Shown in pieces: positions 21,741 through 33,605 of a stretch of DNA of 64,000 nt. The DNA comes from Casuarius casuarius (lineage: Eukaryota; Chordata; Aves; Casuariiformes; Casuariidae), in NCBI GenBank assembly GCA_003342895.1, contig PTFA01000081.1:2093763-2157762 (forward strand), given 5' to 3'. How positions within the stretch are numbered: the stretch's first letter is position 1; each line of letters starts with the position of its first letter. The position numbers were made by a program, and so were the translations under genes. The notes below the pieces were generated by a model. That model had not been told where the DNA came from and ran no database searches. It saw only the letters and a list, made by a program, of their open reading frames with translations.

Positions 21741-24700
21741 GAGTAAAAGGGGCACGCGTCCTCTGCGGGGTGCCTGGCTGGGGCACCTCNGCTGATTTAA
21801 GAGCAAAAGCAAGGCACTAATCCTCTAAAAANGCGGCAGGGCTGGTGTGTTTAACATGCTTCTCACCTACTACGAAATCATCCTCTAAGTCACTTGTGGA
21901 AATGTGACTTGGGTCCTCAACGTCTCTTTGGAAAGTGTTACCAGTGGTCACTGACGGACACAAGAAAATCCGTTTTAAAGAACTCACACCGCAGCATCAC
22001 TGTGACAAAACTCTCCTTAACGGGACTGCGTTTAGGTCTTCAAAAAACACGCCCTGGACATGGGAGGTTTGCAATACAGATGAGGCCGTCTGCCTGNCGT
22101 GCTCCGGTGGCCACGGCCACCAGCCAGCCCTCACCTCCACGTGCGAGCCCCGTACCACCTCAAGCGGAGTCCCTGGGGCGCCTGCCCGGCTCCTCCACCT
22201 CCGCAGCCCACGTCCAGACCTGCTAACCAAACCGTTGTTCCAGCCCTCGGGAAGGATTTTGGAGCTATAACTTCTATGCTCCACGAGTTAAAGGAAAAAC
22301 AACGCAAAAATGGCTCCGCTCTCCCCTTCCCCTGTCACAGCCTCCCCGCTGCTCAAGCCAGGGGCACGTGGGGAGATGCCGGCAGGCTGCTCACATCTCG
22401 CAGGGCACAAGCGAGCTGGTACCCACCAGCTAACGTCCTCGCTTTCTGGCAGCCTCGCAACAACGCCTGCTAGAACTCACCAGCCNGCAATAATTTGAAG
22501 ATCCAGTAAGAAACTTAATGGGCACTTAGTGCTTGAAGAGCTCTACAGCCAACTGCCGCGTCCCCAGGTTAATAATCTAAACCCCGGCGGCTCTGAGCTT
22601 GCTGGAGGCACTGGCAGGCTTCTGCCAGGTTCTGGTTCACAGACTACGAGTTCCACTTTCCTAGAAGAAATTCCCTGCCCCACAAAGCAGTNTTCTCCTA
22701 TGCCCTTCCTGAAGTCNGACCCTCAAAGCCTCTTTGAGCTGCCTGCAACACACCCGAGCCTGCCACCAAAGCCAAAAACCGTTTCTACCACAGATCTGGT
22801 TTCAGTTTTATTATGCAACAGGCACTGCCTAGCACCCCACCGGAACAGGGCTGGCAGAAGAGCCCAGAAGAAGGGTCATCTTCTGCTTACAATGGACTTG
22901 GCCTTTGGTAGGGANGGCAGCAGGAAAGCCCACCCTGCCCCAGCCTTCCCCATGCTGGGAGTCTCCGCAGCAAACCAAGCGGCTGGCGGGCACGCTGACT
23001 GCGAGGGAGGCCAGCAATGCCAGGAAGGCAGAAGGTGCTGGGTGAAGACCCAACTGCATCTTTCTCGGAGAGAGTAATGAAACGTTAACGCTGGCCAAAT
23101 TCCCCAGAAGACCTACTCGGGGAGACGTGGGCAGCAGATCTGCCTCTCTTGCATCTGGGGCTTCCAAGTGCAGAATTCTGATTTTAAGGAATATGTTAAA
23201 CACAGCTCTTCAGGAAACAAACCCATGTCAGCTGAAGCCAAGAACAGTCACCTCCATCTGGATGGAGCGCCCGAGAGAAAGTTGACTGCAAATCCCGCCA
23301 TATGCTCCAGACATTCGTTACAAAAGCTTTGGGCATCCTACTAAACTTCCAGAGAAACTTTCTCTGACACTTGCTTTTTCTTTCCTTCAGCCTTCCTCTT
23401 TCATAAGCCATGTTCCTTCAAAACTTGTAGAGCACATGCCTTGCACTACAGGAGAAAACCCAGCAAGGCTAGAAAAGCTCATAGCGTTACGAGCGGCGTA
23501 AGCAGCTCTTCGAGATCAGTCTGGCTCTAGCTTCCGCCCACTCTTACAGGGTTGGTGCTACAGGGGAAGTACGAAGCTCACAAACCAGCTCCAACACAAG
23601 CCCACTGAGGGACGAGGCTGGTTGGTCCTGCCTGACCCCTGCAAACNGGCACCGCAGGTTCATCCACGCTGTTAATCTGCAGTCCACTTCNAAATGCGCG
23701 CGCCGCTCGCTCCCCCAGGAAAAGCCAGCAGCCTGTCCTAGAGCAAATCATGCTCTTCCGCTACATCACTCGCCTGGGTCAAAGTAATGATTTTCTGCCC
23801 AGTTCAGTAGAAGGTGACTCATCTCTCTCCAAAGCAACTAGGCTGTCGTTCCCCAGGGTTGGCTGGTTTGGTGTAAATACTGAAGAGCTGCTGGACTCAC
23901 TGACACTGCCTGACNCTGCCCACACAATGGTTTGCAGCTCTCCCGGCTGCTTTCCTTGCTANCTTATTTACGTGGCGAGCACGCTCTGCCTTTGGCCATC
24001 TCCTGTGGACTGCTGGATGTGCCGCAGCTGGAAAAAAAACGCTTCAGGTGTCACGAGAGAAGGAAAACTCTGCTGGCCTCCAGTACCGAGCTCTGTGCAC
24101 GCTTCTGTTGCTTTCCATTTCCTAGAACAGACAAAGAGCTGTCAACAGTGACGCTGCTCAGATGCCTTCGTGTTCAGGGATGGCAGCTCGTTCATAGGAG
24201 CTGTAGGGTCCAACTTTGAAAATGGGACTACCCACAGCCAGAAGGGAACCCTAAAAACCCTGAACCTCCGTCTCCGGAGGAAGAGAAGCAGCTACGAAAA
24301 GNTCTAAATCGTACCTTTCTGTTCCATAAATCTTTTCTCTAGTAGCAAATCCCTTCCCTGGAAGCTGCGCTGGGAGCACTATTCCCAAATGAAACGGAGA
24401 TGGACAACACACTCCTTTTCTCGCAAAGCCAGCTTTCGTCGCGAACAGCTGGGAAGTAATACAGACTCTGATCTTTTAGTCCAGCGCTCCCTGGAGAAGA
24501 GTTACATTACCCTTCCCGGCGAGGGGAAACGTGGAAACGGCCGGAGGAAAGAGCACATCTCACGATGGGGGACACTCCTCAGGAAGCTGGCTGAACGACG
24601 GCTAAAGAGATTACTTGAGAGGATTTCAAATCAAGATATTCCCAAAAGGAACCATTAGAGATCTGAACCGTGTGCCCTGCTTCGGCAATCTCCGCGGCTC

Positions 24701-27700
24701 AAACACATCCCGCCTGTTCCAGCGGGCTCTGGGAAGGCATCTATTGTATTTGCAACACAGACANCAAATCGGATACATCTTGACATTTATATTTGCTTCC
24801 TGGGATTTTCGTGAAGTTCCCTCTGGCTCAGAGAAAGGGAAGTTTCTCTTGCAGTTCTTGTGCCGTCTCCCAGAAGCTGGTTCACAGAAGCAGCAGAAGG
24901 GACTAGACAAGGCTAGCAGCGGCCACAGAGCTTCTGCTAAAATTAGGAGTCTACAGAGCAGCAGCAAATCTCATGCGAATAACATCAGATTGCAAAGATT
25001 TCTGCCTCACCTGAAGTTGCAATTCCGACAGAAAAACCGAGGACAGCAAGGCTAACGGGGGAAGATGGTGGCCTCTGGGGGGATCCTTCCCATCTCCCTG
25101 ACTTTGCCATCTTCACTATCTGTGGACAACCTTACTGGTCTGTTCAAAGACGCCGTTCCTGGGATGCCTGCTGACCTCCCACAGCTCCAGGGTGGGAGAC
25201 AGGAGGGGCAGGGAGGGAGACGGCAGCAGGCTGGGCGAAGGCCAGGCCAACGCTGAGATGCCGCTCCAGCGCGTGATCGCAAAGGTGCCTGTCTGCCAGG
25301 GCCGTTCCTCCCCGCGGTGTGGACCGATGCAGAGAGCTGCAGCCGGCGAGCGCGGCATCCTGCAGCAGTCCTTGGATGACGCCTTGGTGGCACCGGCACC
25401 GGAGGGGCAAGAGCAGCCCGGCTACCCCTGGCTGGGGAGCCCATGAGCGAGTGAGGGCAACGCTCAGCTTACTACAGCCAGGACAGATGTGTATCCCTAA
25501 ACCTCACATGAAATAAAACCAATGGTAAAATACCCGCGCTGGCTCTGTTTACTTATGTTCCTTGTTGGAAAAGGCTCTGCACAACGAAGAAAGAAGTCAC
25601 TTCAACAGAGCGAACTAAACGGCTCGAGAAGCACTAGCAAGACGTCCATGGCATGACCAACAGNCGCTAAAATGGGAGCCTGAAAACCACGTTGGGAGAG
25701 CGAAGCAGCGCCGCGGCCTCCCACTGCCAGCTTCGCTTCCATCTCGCCGAGGGGGTAACCGTGACCTACTAAAGGGACGCGTTTCTTCTGCACGGCACAG
25801 AGGCAAGCGGAAACCCCCCCAAACCGAGAAATCCCACCGTCCTCCCCAGCTCCCGAGGCTTCTCTGCATTAGGGGGCAGTGTAGGAACACCNACCAGCCG
25901 GCGCTTTGTTTTGGTGCATCTCGCGCACTAACTGCTGATGCATAGCTAACACAGCCACAGACATTGATTTATGTTCAACTTTCCATTTCATCAGAGAGAG
26001 TGTTACAGAGCTGTGCAGCGAGTTCGCGTTCGGGAGAAAAGGCACAGCCACAGAGGGTCTCTGATTATTGGGTGTGCGCACGCTCATTCCCCCACCTCCC
26101 ACGCCCCATTTATTTGGCATTAGGAAGGTCTTACACTTCTATTAATAGCTTTTATTTTACCTTGGGTAAAAGAACCTACATTTCCCTGGAAANCCCCCTT
26201 CCCCACTGCTGGAGCAGAAGAGATCCATTTGAGGTATCTGCAAATGGGCATCAATTCGGCTCTCAAAACAAAAGCAGAAACGACTTTGATGACCTTTAGG
26301 AGGATGAGCAACGGGTTTGTTTGCTCATTTTAAAGGAACAAAGAAGGAGATTTAAATAAAAGCATCTACTCAGGCTAGCTGTGAACAGGGCAACCTTTTG
26401 TCCGGAGAAGGGTCTCATGCCAACCGCTGCAGTTTGCTGGCACCGCGCAGGGCTCAGACAACTGAAGGGTGCCCAGGGCCTGTCCTCTGCTGCCTAGCAC
26501 AAGGTTTTGGGAGAGACTCTGAAGCCTGCATTTCCCTCTGGCCCCGAGCCTAAAGGTTGCTGCTGAACTCCAAGAGAAGGAGCAGACTCTCCAGGCAACC
26601 CGGCAGCCTGCAGCCGGGGCCCTGCGGGCGCCACTCCTCCTCTCCTCTTCCCTTCCCAGCAAGCCACTTCTCTTCCAAGCGATTTCTTGCCTTTTTTTGG
26701 GCCACCAGCTCCCAAGAATGGTGCATATCATTTTTTCCCCTTTGCCAAGCAGGGCTGCACACTTGAAGCTGCAGAGCTTGCACCTCCAAAGGTGGCAACT
26801 CAGGATCTCGGCAGCAGGCACGGAAGCAACCTGAGCCGTGCTGGACTACTCCCTTCACAGCTCCCGGTGTGATGCTCCCCTACGTTGCCAGCACAACGCA
26901 GGCGAGGCTCTGCCCCCAGAGCCTTTTCCACTTCCGAAGCCTTCCCTAAAATGACGTGCCCATGCCTCAAAGCCCGGGTTTTAGGCCTGACCTGCCAGNA
27001 CGGTACTGCCAGAGCGAGACAAACTCCCGATCCTCCCTCCGCCCGCGGGTCTCGCCACGGCTGGAGACCGCGTCCCGTCCCACGGCTGGCACACAAAGGG
27101 TCAGGGAGAAGAANCGTAACTGTTTCAATCCTTTGCATTTCCTGTGACCTTTTTGGTTTTGCCCTCTTAAGTTCAGCGCTTTAATTTCCTACAGAGATAA
27201 GAAATTAACCCCGAGCTGCAAAGGGCTCAGCGCAGAGCCTCCAGCACACCTCGGCCAGAGCTCGTCTCGAGGCCGTCCTGAGGCTGGAACGAGCTGAACG
27301 TCTGCGCTAGACCTGGGGGTGATGTTCAGACCACGTAAAAGGTGGGACTTCGCTTGTCCCCTCCTCCCCTCTACNCCCCGAGCGGGGAAGGGAAAACCAG
27401 ATGTTGGAGGGCTTTCAGGAAAGGCAACCGAGAGGCCACGTGCGAGCCACATGCCCCTTCCCTCCTCCTCACCCACGCCACGGCCAGCCGAGCACCCTCC
27501 ACAGAGGCAGGGGCTCCACTCGGCACCGCCGGAGCTGCGAGGACCGGGCGCACGAGGCGTGCACGGCCCCTTGTTTCTGCTGAGGTTTCAGGCAGCCTTG
27601 AAGAAGCCAGAAAGGAGAAGGGGGCAACCCTGGAGCCTGCCCACGGGAAGCACCGAGCATCCACAGCGTGTGCGGGGCACGGCTGGCAGCGCTCACAAAC

Positions 27701-28119
27701 GCCGTTCCTCTCCCTCGTCTTCCCCCCTCCGTTAAATCCAACCCGTAATTTCGAAGCCTACCCCTAATTTTAGCTAGCTCCTTGACTCGCGGGGACCTGC
27801 GGGGACGCCTGGAAGGACAGTCCCCTCCGCAACAGGATGAGGTCAGGACTTGGGAAACACGCTTGCTGGAAGTCGCAGCTTGGCACTCGGATTGCTGGCA
27901 GCAGCTATGACCTGCGAGATAGCATCTCCCCTGTGCACTTCACTCCGTGTCGCAGAGCACTGCGACAAGATTAGCCTGTTTTAGGGTTACCAATCAATAT
28001 CGGATATTCTTATTTTGTCATAAGCATGTTCAGGAAATGGGATTTCTCTCCAAAAAAAAGAAAAAAACCCCTCCTTCCCTCTTCCCTGACTCCCATGTGA
28101 ACGCAAATTGTGATACCGC

Positions 28120-28870
28120 ACTAAGATAGCGCCATAATAAATCACAAGCAGTTTATCAAGTTCGCCTGTCTACTGCCCAAGAATTTCTCCCATATACAAA
28201 TCACAAGCTCAGATAAAAAAAGCAGCTTGCCAGAGCAAATATTTCTTTCAACTGTTACACTGAACATTCAATCGTTACATGAACAAGTGCTTATTCCTGG
28301 AGAAATAAGATTTTAATGCACCAACAGTTTACGTTGCTACAAACTAGTGCACATNGTGACATACAAAAAGAAATGAAAAAAACATTAAAAGCTTTGAAAA
28401 CTTCTTTTCCAAGTGTTTGTTAAAATCCTCTTCGTGAGCATTACCCAAAACATACTTTACCTCATCTTTAATCAGAGCTTAATGTGGGAGGTCAAACGAA
28501 TACGGAAACTTTAGGAATTTTGCTAGGTATTTGCTTACAAGGTGCCTCGATGGCGTTCAGTGATTTGGACTTGCATTGAATCCGCTTCTGCCTGTAGCCG
28601 TAGCTTAAGCCAGCATTTGTTAATGCTTTCGGTGATTGCATTTGGAAAAAATCAAGTGGTTAACCAGAGGGGGAAAAAGTTTCAGGAATCAAAATCCAGA
28701 ATGTTTTCAATTATGCATGTCTGTTATGACCAAAGAACAAATACAATCTCAACCCAAACACAAAACATGCAGCTGGGGGAAAATATCAATTGTAAATACC
28801 AAACAACCTCTTCAAGCAACAAATAAATTTGCTTTAAGGCCACAAAAAATAGAAAGCAAACGTGGAGGAA
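28120..28870. promoter_or_regulatory. AT-rich non-repetitive island (candidate conserved element)
   Basis: About 750 bases of AT-rich, high-complexity sequence directly downstream (coding sense) of the residue 93-122 exon, in contrast with GC-rich flanks. It contains no recognised repeat or coding frame. Conservation cannot be tested here. Confidence 0.3.
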
Positions 28871-29001
28871 CAGCAGAGTATTGGTTATTTATATACAGGT
28901 CATCTATGGCTACANGAGGATCCCCCCGGAAAATCACCGTGCTGGCACGGAGAGGGTAAGCACACACGTGCACCCCGGCACCGGGANAAGCGGCAGCCTA
29001 C

Positions 29002-29091
29002 CTGGAAGAAACCCGGCGGGATGGGGCCCCCGGGCATCCCGTCGTTCGGGGGAATGTTTCCAAGCACGGGACTCGGGGCGGCAGCTGCGCT
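29002..29091 (-). CDS. SSBP3: SSBP3 exon, residues 93-122 (most 5' exon in the window)
   Basis: A 90-base phase 0-0 exon encoding [20 protein letters not shown] then [10 protein letters not shown]. Acceptor TTTGTTCCCCGCAG, donor GTAGGC. It joins the N-terminal LUFS region, which ends with residues HDY at about 92 in the human protein, to the Pro-rich tail. I looked on the minus strand up to 64000 for exons encoding the preceding segments (around SWWCVFWDLYCAAPE and LALYVYEYLLH) and did not find them. Confidence 0.97.
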
Positions 29092-32000
29092 CTGCGGGGA
29101 ACAAAACCAGGACAAACACGTTGGTTTNGAGGCGGAGTGAAGGAAAACGCCGTCTCTCCTCGCCACGCCACATTGAGGCAATTAGCATGGTACGGCCGCG
29201 TTTTGCTGGCCCGAAGCTCGCACGCCTCCTTCCCCGGTTTTTGCTGCTGGCCGGCGCTCGCTCGGCGCTCGCTCCCGGGTCTGCAAGCGAGCCGGGCTCC
29301 CCACGAGGCCGGGAACACGCGATACATTAGCCACCAACAGCCAGGCCGAGCTCNAACTTGGCCACGGAGAAGATGGCTGTGCAAAAACTGGGGATCACCC
29401 TGGAGTTTATTTATTTATTCCAACAGACCTTGAGGCTCGTTAATCCGTCTGAGGCTCTCATACAACACGTCGTTCCAGGCACAAGCTATTTTAAGGCTTT
29501 TTATACGCTTCTCTTCGTTCCCTACCCCCCTGCACTTGCCNTTTCGATGCCGTTTGGTCCTGTCCTCCGAAAAGATGCTTCCCCCCCTTTACGAGCNTGC
29601 CAAGCTTTTATTACTATTTTCCAAACGGCGTCCTGCAACGACTGCCAAGCACCAGCTGCGTGCAGCGCCTCTGCTCCGGCCCGGCCGCGGCGGGCTCCTC
29701 CTCGCCGAAAGCCTCGGCGCGGGCGGACGAGCCGCCGGCCGGCGTCGCTTCGTCTGCGGGGCAGCGGGAAGGTGCGGATTACCGGGACATCGCGCTCGCT
29801 TCTACTTAGCAGCGTTACGTAAGGCTCCTGCCCGGAGAGGAAAAGAAAATGTTCCCCAAACGCTCCTGCGGACAAAACGTCCCTTCTGGGGCAGGAATAA
29901 CACTTCTGCTCTTGAAGTGAGACAATAAAAAACCAAAACCCTCTGAAGAGTTGCGCTTGCGTTCACCTGCGGACAAACGAGCCTGCGTTTCCAGCTACAG
30001 AGAGCCTCAGCACCGCTAACCGGGTCCGAGTTGGACCCTCCGCTACGTGATGGCTCCTCTCCCAGACGAGCTCAGGCAGCCGCAGCCGCGCAGCAGGAGC
30101 AGCGCCCAGGCTCGGTTTTAGCCCCAAGCCTGCGGGGTCCTAACCGCACCGAGACCCCGTGCGTGGGGCGATGCTGCTCCAAACTGCAGCCGTGCAAGTC
30201 CCGGCCATTGCCCCTAATTTAAGGGCACAGCCAGAACGGAGTGAGACGCGAGCAGACGAGACAAGCCCGAACGTCGAGCCTTGACCAGCCCGGAAAACGA
30301 AGGATTATTTTCCTAAGCTTTGCCGAGAAGGGATCCCAAAACTTGGTTGGAAATCTTGCTCTTCTAGACCACAATGTGGTGCAAGCCGAGGTCTGGGACA
30401 TGCTAACTGCTCCCGCGCCTCCCTCGGGTTACGCGGTGCCTTTTTCCCTCCGTGTGCTTCTCGGCAGGGAGAGCACCCGGGGGGGATTCAGGACGGAGGG
30501 ACGGGATGGGGGGACCTCGCTCGGGGCAAGGGCTCTGCCCCCGCGCCCGCCCCGCCGGAGAGGAGCGCNGCCCGCGGTGGCTTTCCCACGCCGGCGGCAG
30601 CCCGCTGCAGGGCTGCAAACGAGGCTTCACGGGCCGAGTTCTCCAGATAAGCAGCAAGGACCAGATCTGAGTGTTTTTACAGTTAATAAAAAAAAGTCCT
30701 GGCAGCAAAAATAAGCCTACCCCTTCCAGGCTCTTTTTATACATCAGACAGCAGCAAAAATAGAAAGAAGAGGGAGTGAACCCAGTTCTCCCCCTCCCTC
30801 CGTCCCCCCAAGTGGGTCAGCTATAAAAGTAAAACCAAATCTTAATCCAAGGCCATGAACATATTGCAGTTTCTCTGCAAAGCAGATGAATGTTCTTAAT
30901 GCAAAAATATATAAGACCAAGCCCCAAACTGCAGCAAGTCCATTTAGAATTTCCTTTATTAAACCCTCTATCACGCAAAACGCTTCCCTCCAAAGGCGGC
31001 GAGCACTGCAGTAAAGCTGCCAAGGTGATATTTTATGGTTTCAAGAGATTTCCAGCACACCATAATCCCTTGCTGGGGAATCTCCCAAGGCGAAACAGAT
31101 CCCAAACCAGCTTGGAATAAAGCCATTCGCCTGTCTGGGTATCGCAGGGCCCGAAGAGGCTGCGGGAGAACGACACTGTGGTTAGCAAAGGTGTTATAAG
31201 CGTGAGCTTGACACCGTGCAAAGGAGGCAACTCAAGACTCAGACCAACGTTGGCACGGTGCGTTCAGCACACGTGGCAGCAGAACTGCCCCATACGACGG
31301 CCAAAAAGCATGCAATAACGCACCCCACCTTGGGTGCAAAGAGAGGCTCGGCCTGATACACGGATACAGCTTTTAAGCCTTCGTATTGAACCAAAGCATG
31401 GTGCACACCACCTTGCCTGGGCAACGGGAAGCAGAGGAAGGAGAGCGAGGCAGCCAAAGAAAATCTTTAAGCAAATGCACATTTTTCCGCAAAACCACAG
31501 AATATTTTTCCACGATAAACACCCCCAACCTCACCTATGCATCTGCAGTGAAAACGCATTTTTAAAGTTCCTTGCACATGTGGCGCTTGGCAGAACTCAA
31601 TAATTAAAGCCCCGCGAGTGCCCTGAGCGTACTGCAGGATGGGAGCCAAGCTGGTCAGTCCTCGATGAATGATTTACAAGGCTGCAAAACGACATTTTAT
31701 TTCGCTTTATTCTCCTCCCTGTCGCCACCGCTAAGGTAAATGCCAAGGTACCTTTCGCCTTGGAGAAACGACAGATGTGGTTTGTCGAACCGCAGCACAC
31801 GGGCGAGTGCCAAAGCGCCGGTGGGGATGCGTCGGGAACAAGCTCCGGCGGCCGGGTCCTTGCACCGAGCCCGGCGCGCCGGTCGGGGTCGGGCTCCTCC
31901 ACCGAGGTGCTACCTCCCGCCGAGGCTCCCATCCGGGAGGGCTGCGGGATGAGGAAGAGGAGGGCGCCCAACCCGGCCAGCCTTCGCCCCAACGTGGAGA

Positions 32001-33030
32001 GCCTTCCAGCACCGAGCCCCCAGAAAAATAGGGCTGACGGCCTCTGCCGGCTGCACCCGCCACAGCTGCGGGCCCTCGGTGCGGGAACTCTTGCCACGAA
32101 CCCCTCCGAGCTTGACGGCGGCCTCCAGGCGCGGTGGGAAAAGCAGGGAGCAGATAAAGAGCCGCTTAGGAGGAGCGACGCTGCAGCTCGGAAGCAAACG
32201 ATGTGCCAGGAAAGCTGGGGCACGTTCTGCTGCCGGAGGCGATCAGTCAAGCACCGTTAGGGCTGCCAGCGGGCTAAAAGGCAGGGCAAATATTTAAGAG
32301 CCTAAAAACAAACGTGGGGCAGCCGAAGGCGGTGGGTTTCCCCGCCGTCCCGCCAGCAGGTCCTCGGCAGAGCCCCGGCTCTGCCCGGGCGCTGCTTTGG
32401 GAGGACGTTTGGTCCGTGCCGGGGACGTTGCGGTGGTGCCGGGGGACAGCAGGTGACCCAGCCGTGTTTGCACCGTGCAACACCGCGAAGTCTTGGTGCC
32501 ACCGCATTCATTATCGCGTTATGATCACGGGCTGTTTTCATTTGTCTGGTTACATTAAAAGCTCTTTGCCAACCCCAGTAAACACGNGGCATTAGGCAAA
32601 TCACATCTTGTTACGCGCACCTTGACAGTCGCGTCTGGGTGGTAAAACCNCGCTGGCCGCAGCCACGGCTGGTGCCGAAACGCAGCCGGCGCACGGCGAG
32701 GGCTCGGGCGGCNGGGCTCGACCGCGGCCACCGTGGAAGCGGGGCAAGAGCAGCGAGGGAGAGAGTCCTCTGCTTATTTAGTTAAACNGGGCTCCTGATG
32801 GCCGTGCCAAATTCGTGCTTGTTCCAGTGGCAACGCGGGACCCGTGCCAGGTGACGGCATGTCGAGCCCTTTCCCGAAACGGTACCTTGATGAATAAGTG
32901 AAAAGGTCACGGATCCAGTCCCTAAAATCATCTAGCGATTCCTGGGACTGTTCAAAACCCTCCGTGCTCCCGGGCTGGGTTCGTTACTGGCATTCGACTT
33001 GAGTGGGAATTGGATAACTCACCTCCTTAC
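29092..33030 (-). other. SSBP3: SSBP3 large intron, block 1: GC-rich, nothing recognised
   Basis: Intronic DNA with CpG-dense patches near 29.64-29.80, 30.40-30.65 and 31.84-32.72 kb. Long open frames here occur on both strands at once and are ascribed to high GC content. Confidence 0.65.
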
Positions 33031-33034
33031 AGGG

Positions 33035-33125
33035 GGGCCAGTTTTGCAACAGCGATTGCACAGCCAGGATGCATGCTCATTTGCATTTATTAGATGGTAA
33101 ATTTGTTCTGTGCTGGAAACAAAAC
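33035..33125. promoter_or_regulatory. octamer-containing AT-rich element
   Basis: A short high-complexity AT-rich stretch carrying ATTTGCAT (33079-33086), the perfect reverse complement of the POU octamer ATGCAAAT, with further CAAT-like motifs. Regulatory role inferred. Confidence 0.3.
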
Positions 33126-33140
33126 GCAATTCTTGGGGCA

Positions 33141-33160
33141 TATATATATATATATATATA
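33141..33160. repeat. (TA)10 microsatellite
   Basis: Ten perfect TA units, immediately followed by a perfect 11-base inverted repeat. Confidence 0.95.
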
Positions 33161-33190
33161 TGTGGGAAATATATATAGCTTTCCCACATA
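33159..33190. repeat. perfect 11-base inverted repeat (hairpin)
   Basis: TATGTGGGAAA (33159-33169) and TTTCCCACATA (33180-33190) are exact reverse complements around a 10-base AT-rich loop. The stem directly abuts the TA repeat, so cruciform extrusion is plausible. Confidence 0.85.
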
Positions 33191-33404
33191 CGTTGGATTT
33201 TTTTTTCTTTTTTTAGTGGAAGCAAGCAAGTAGAATTATGACAATCTGGATCACTGCATTTCGCTTCCAAACCTAGACACTCGGTTAACACACCAACTCG
33301 GTATGCCAGCAGATGCCGTCTAAGCCTTTAAATCGCACACTAATTGCACTAATTGAGCTAACAGTCTCTGTTTCGTCTCCCTACCCTGAGTCAACCAGCG
33401 TCTT

Positions 33405-33605
33405 CTGGTACTGCTGTAGAGATCCAAGCTGTTGACTGTAGTGTTATTTTGTCAGCCATTAAACGATTCATCAGAGTCATTAATTGATTTATTACTGCTG
33501 CCTGCAAGTATAGCTTTGCAAATAAAGAATGATGTAGGTCAGAATGCAATAGAAATTGGACAAAACAACACAGCTAGGAGCCGGATACTTAAATTATCTG
33601 TAGGA
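33405..33605. promoter_or_regulatory. AT-rich element with ATTAATTGATTTATTA core
   Basis: About 200 bases of non-repetitive AT-rich sequence with homeodomain-type motifs (33478-33495), flanked by GC-rich DNA. It looks like a typical developmental non-coding element; function is inferred. Confidence 0.3.

Larger units (their letters stand above)
17725..29001 (-). other. SSBP3: SSBP3 intron (11.3 kb)
   Basis: Joins the exon for residues 93-122 to the 81-base exon. It is mixed in composition, with AT-rich islands at about 18.8-19.0, 21.6-21.75 and 28.1-28.9 kb described separately. The stretch from 22 to 28 kb is moderately GC-rich, with no family-like reading frame, no intact repeat and many single N bases. 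Confidence 0.7.
4776..29091 (-). other. SSBP3: SSBP3 gene, 3' part (14 coding exons and 3' UTR)
   Basis: Fourteen exons with GT-AG borders join into one frame of 891 bases, giving 296 residues and TGA. SSBP3 (SSDP1) is a nuclear co-regulator that binds LDB1, protects it from turnover and supports LIM-homeodomain and LMO transcription complexes. The LDB1-binding, tetramerising LUFS/LisH region lies in the first ~92 residues, which are not in this window. The part present is the Pro/Gly/Met-rich tail. The paralogue was chosen by diagnostic segments: [17 protein letters not shown], the GPPGSQPSPHAQPPPHNP insert, IRMGNQ, and [14 protein letters not shown] with NDN before YSPSMTMSV. From memory, SSBP2 differs at each of these and SSBP4 is more divergent. 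The 296 residues equal 388 minus 92, the human length, so no exon seems to be missing between 29091 and the stop. Residue numbers in the exon entries use that 388-residue frame. Confidence 0.95.
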
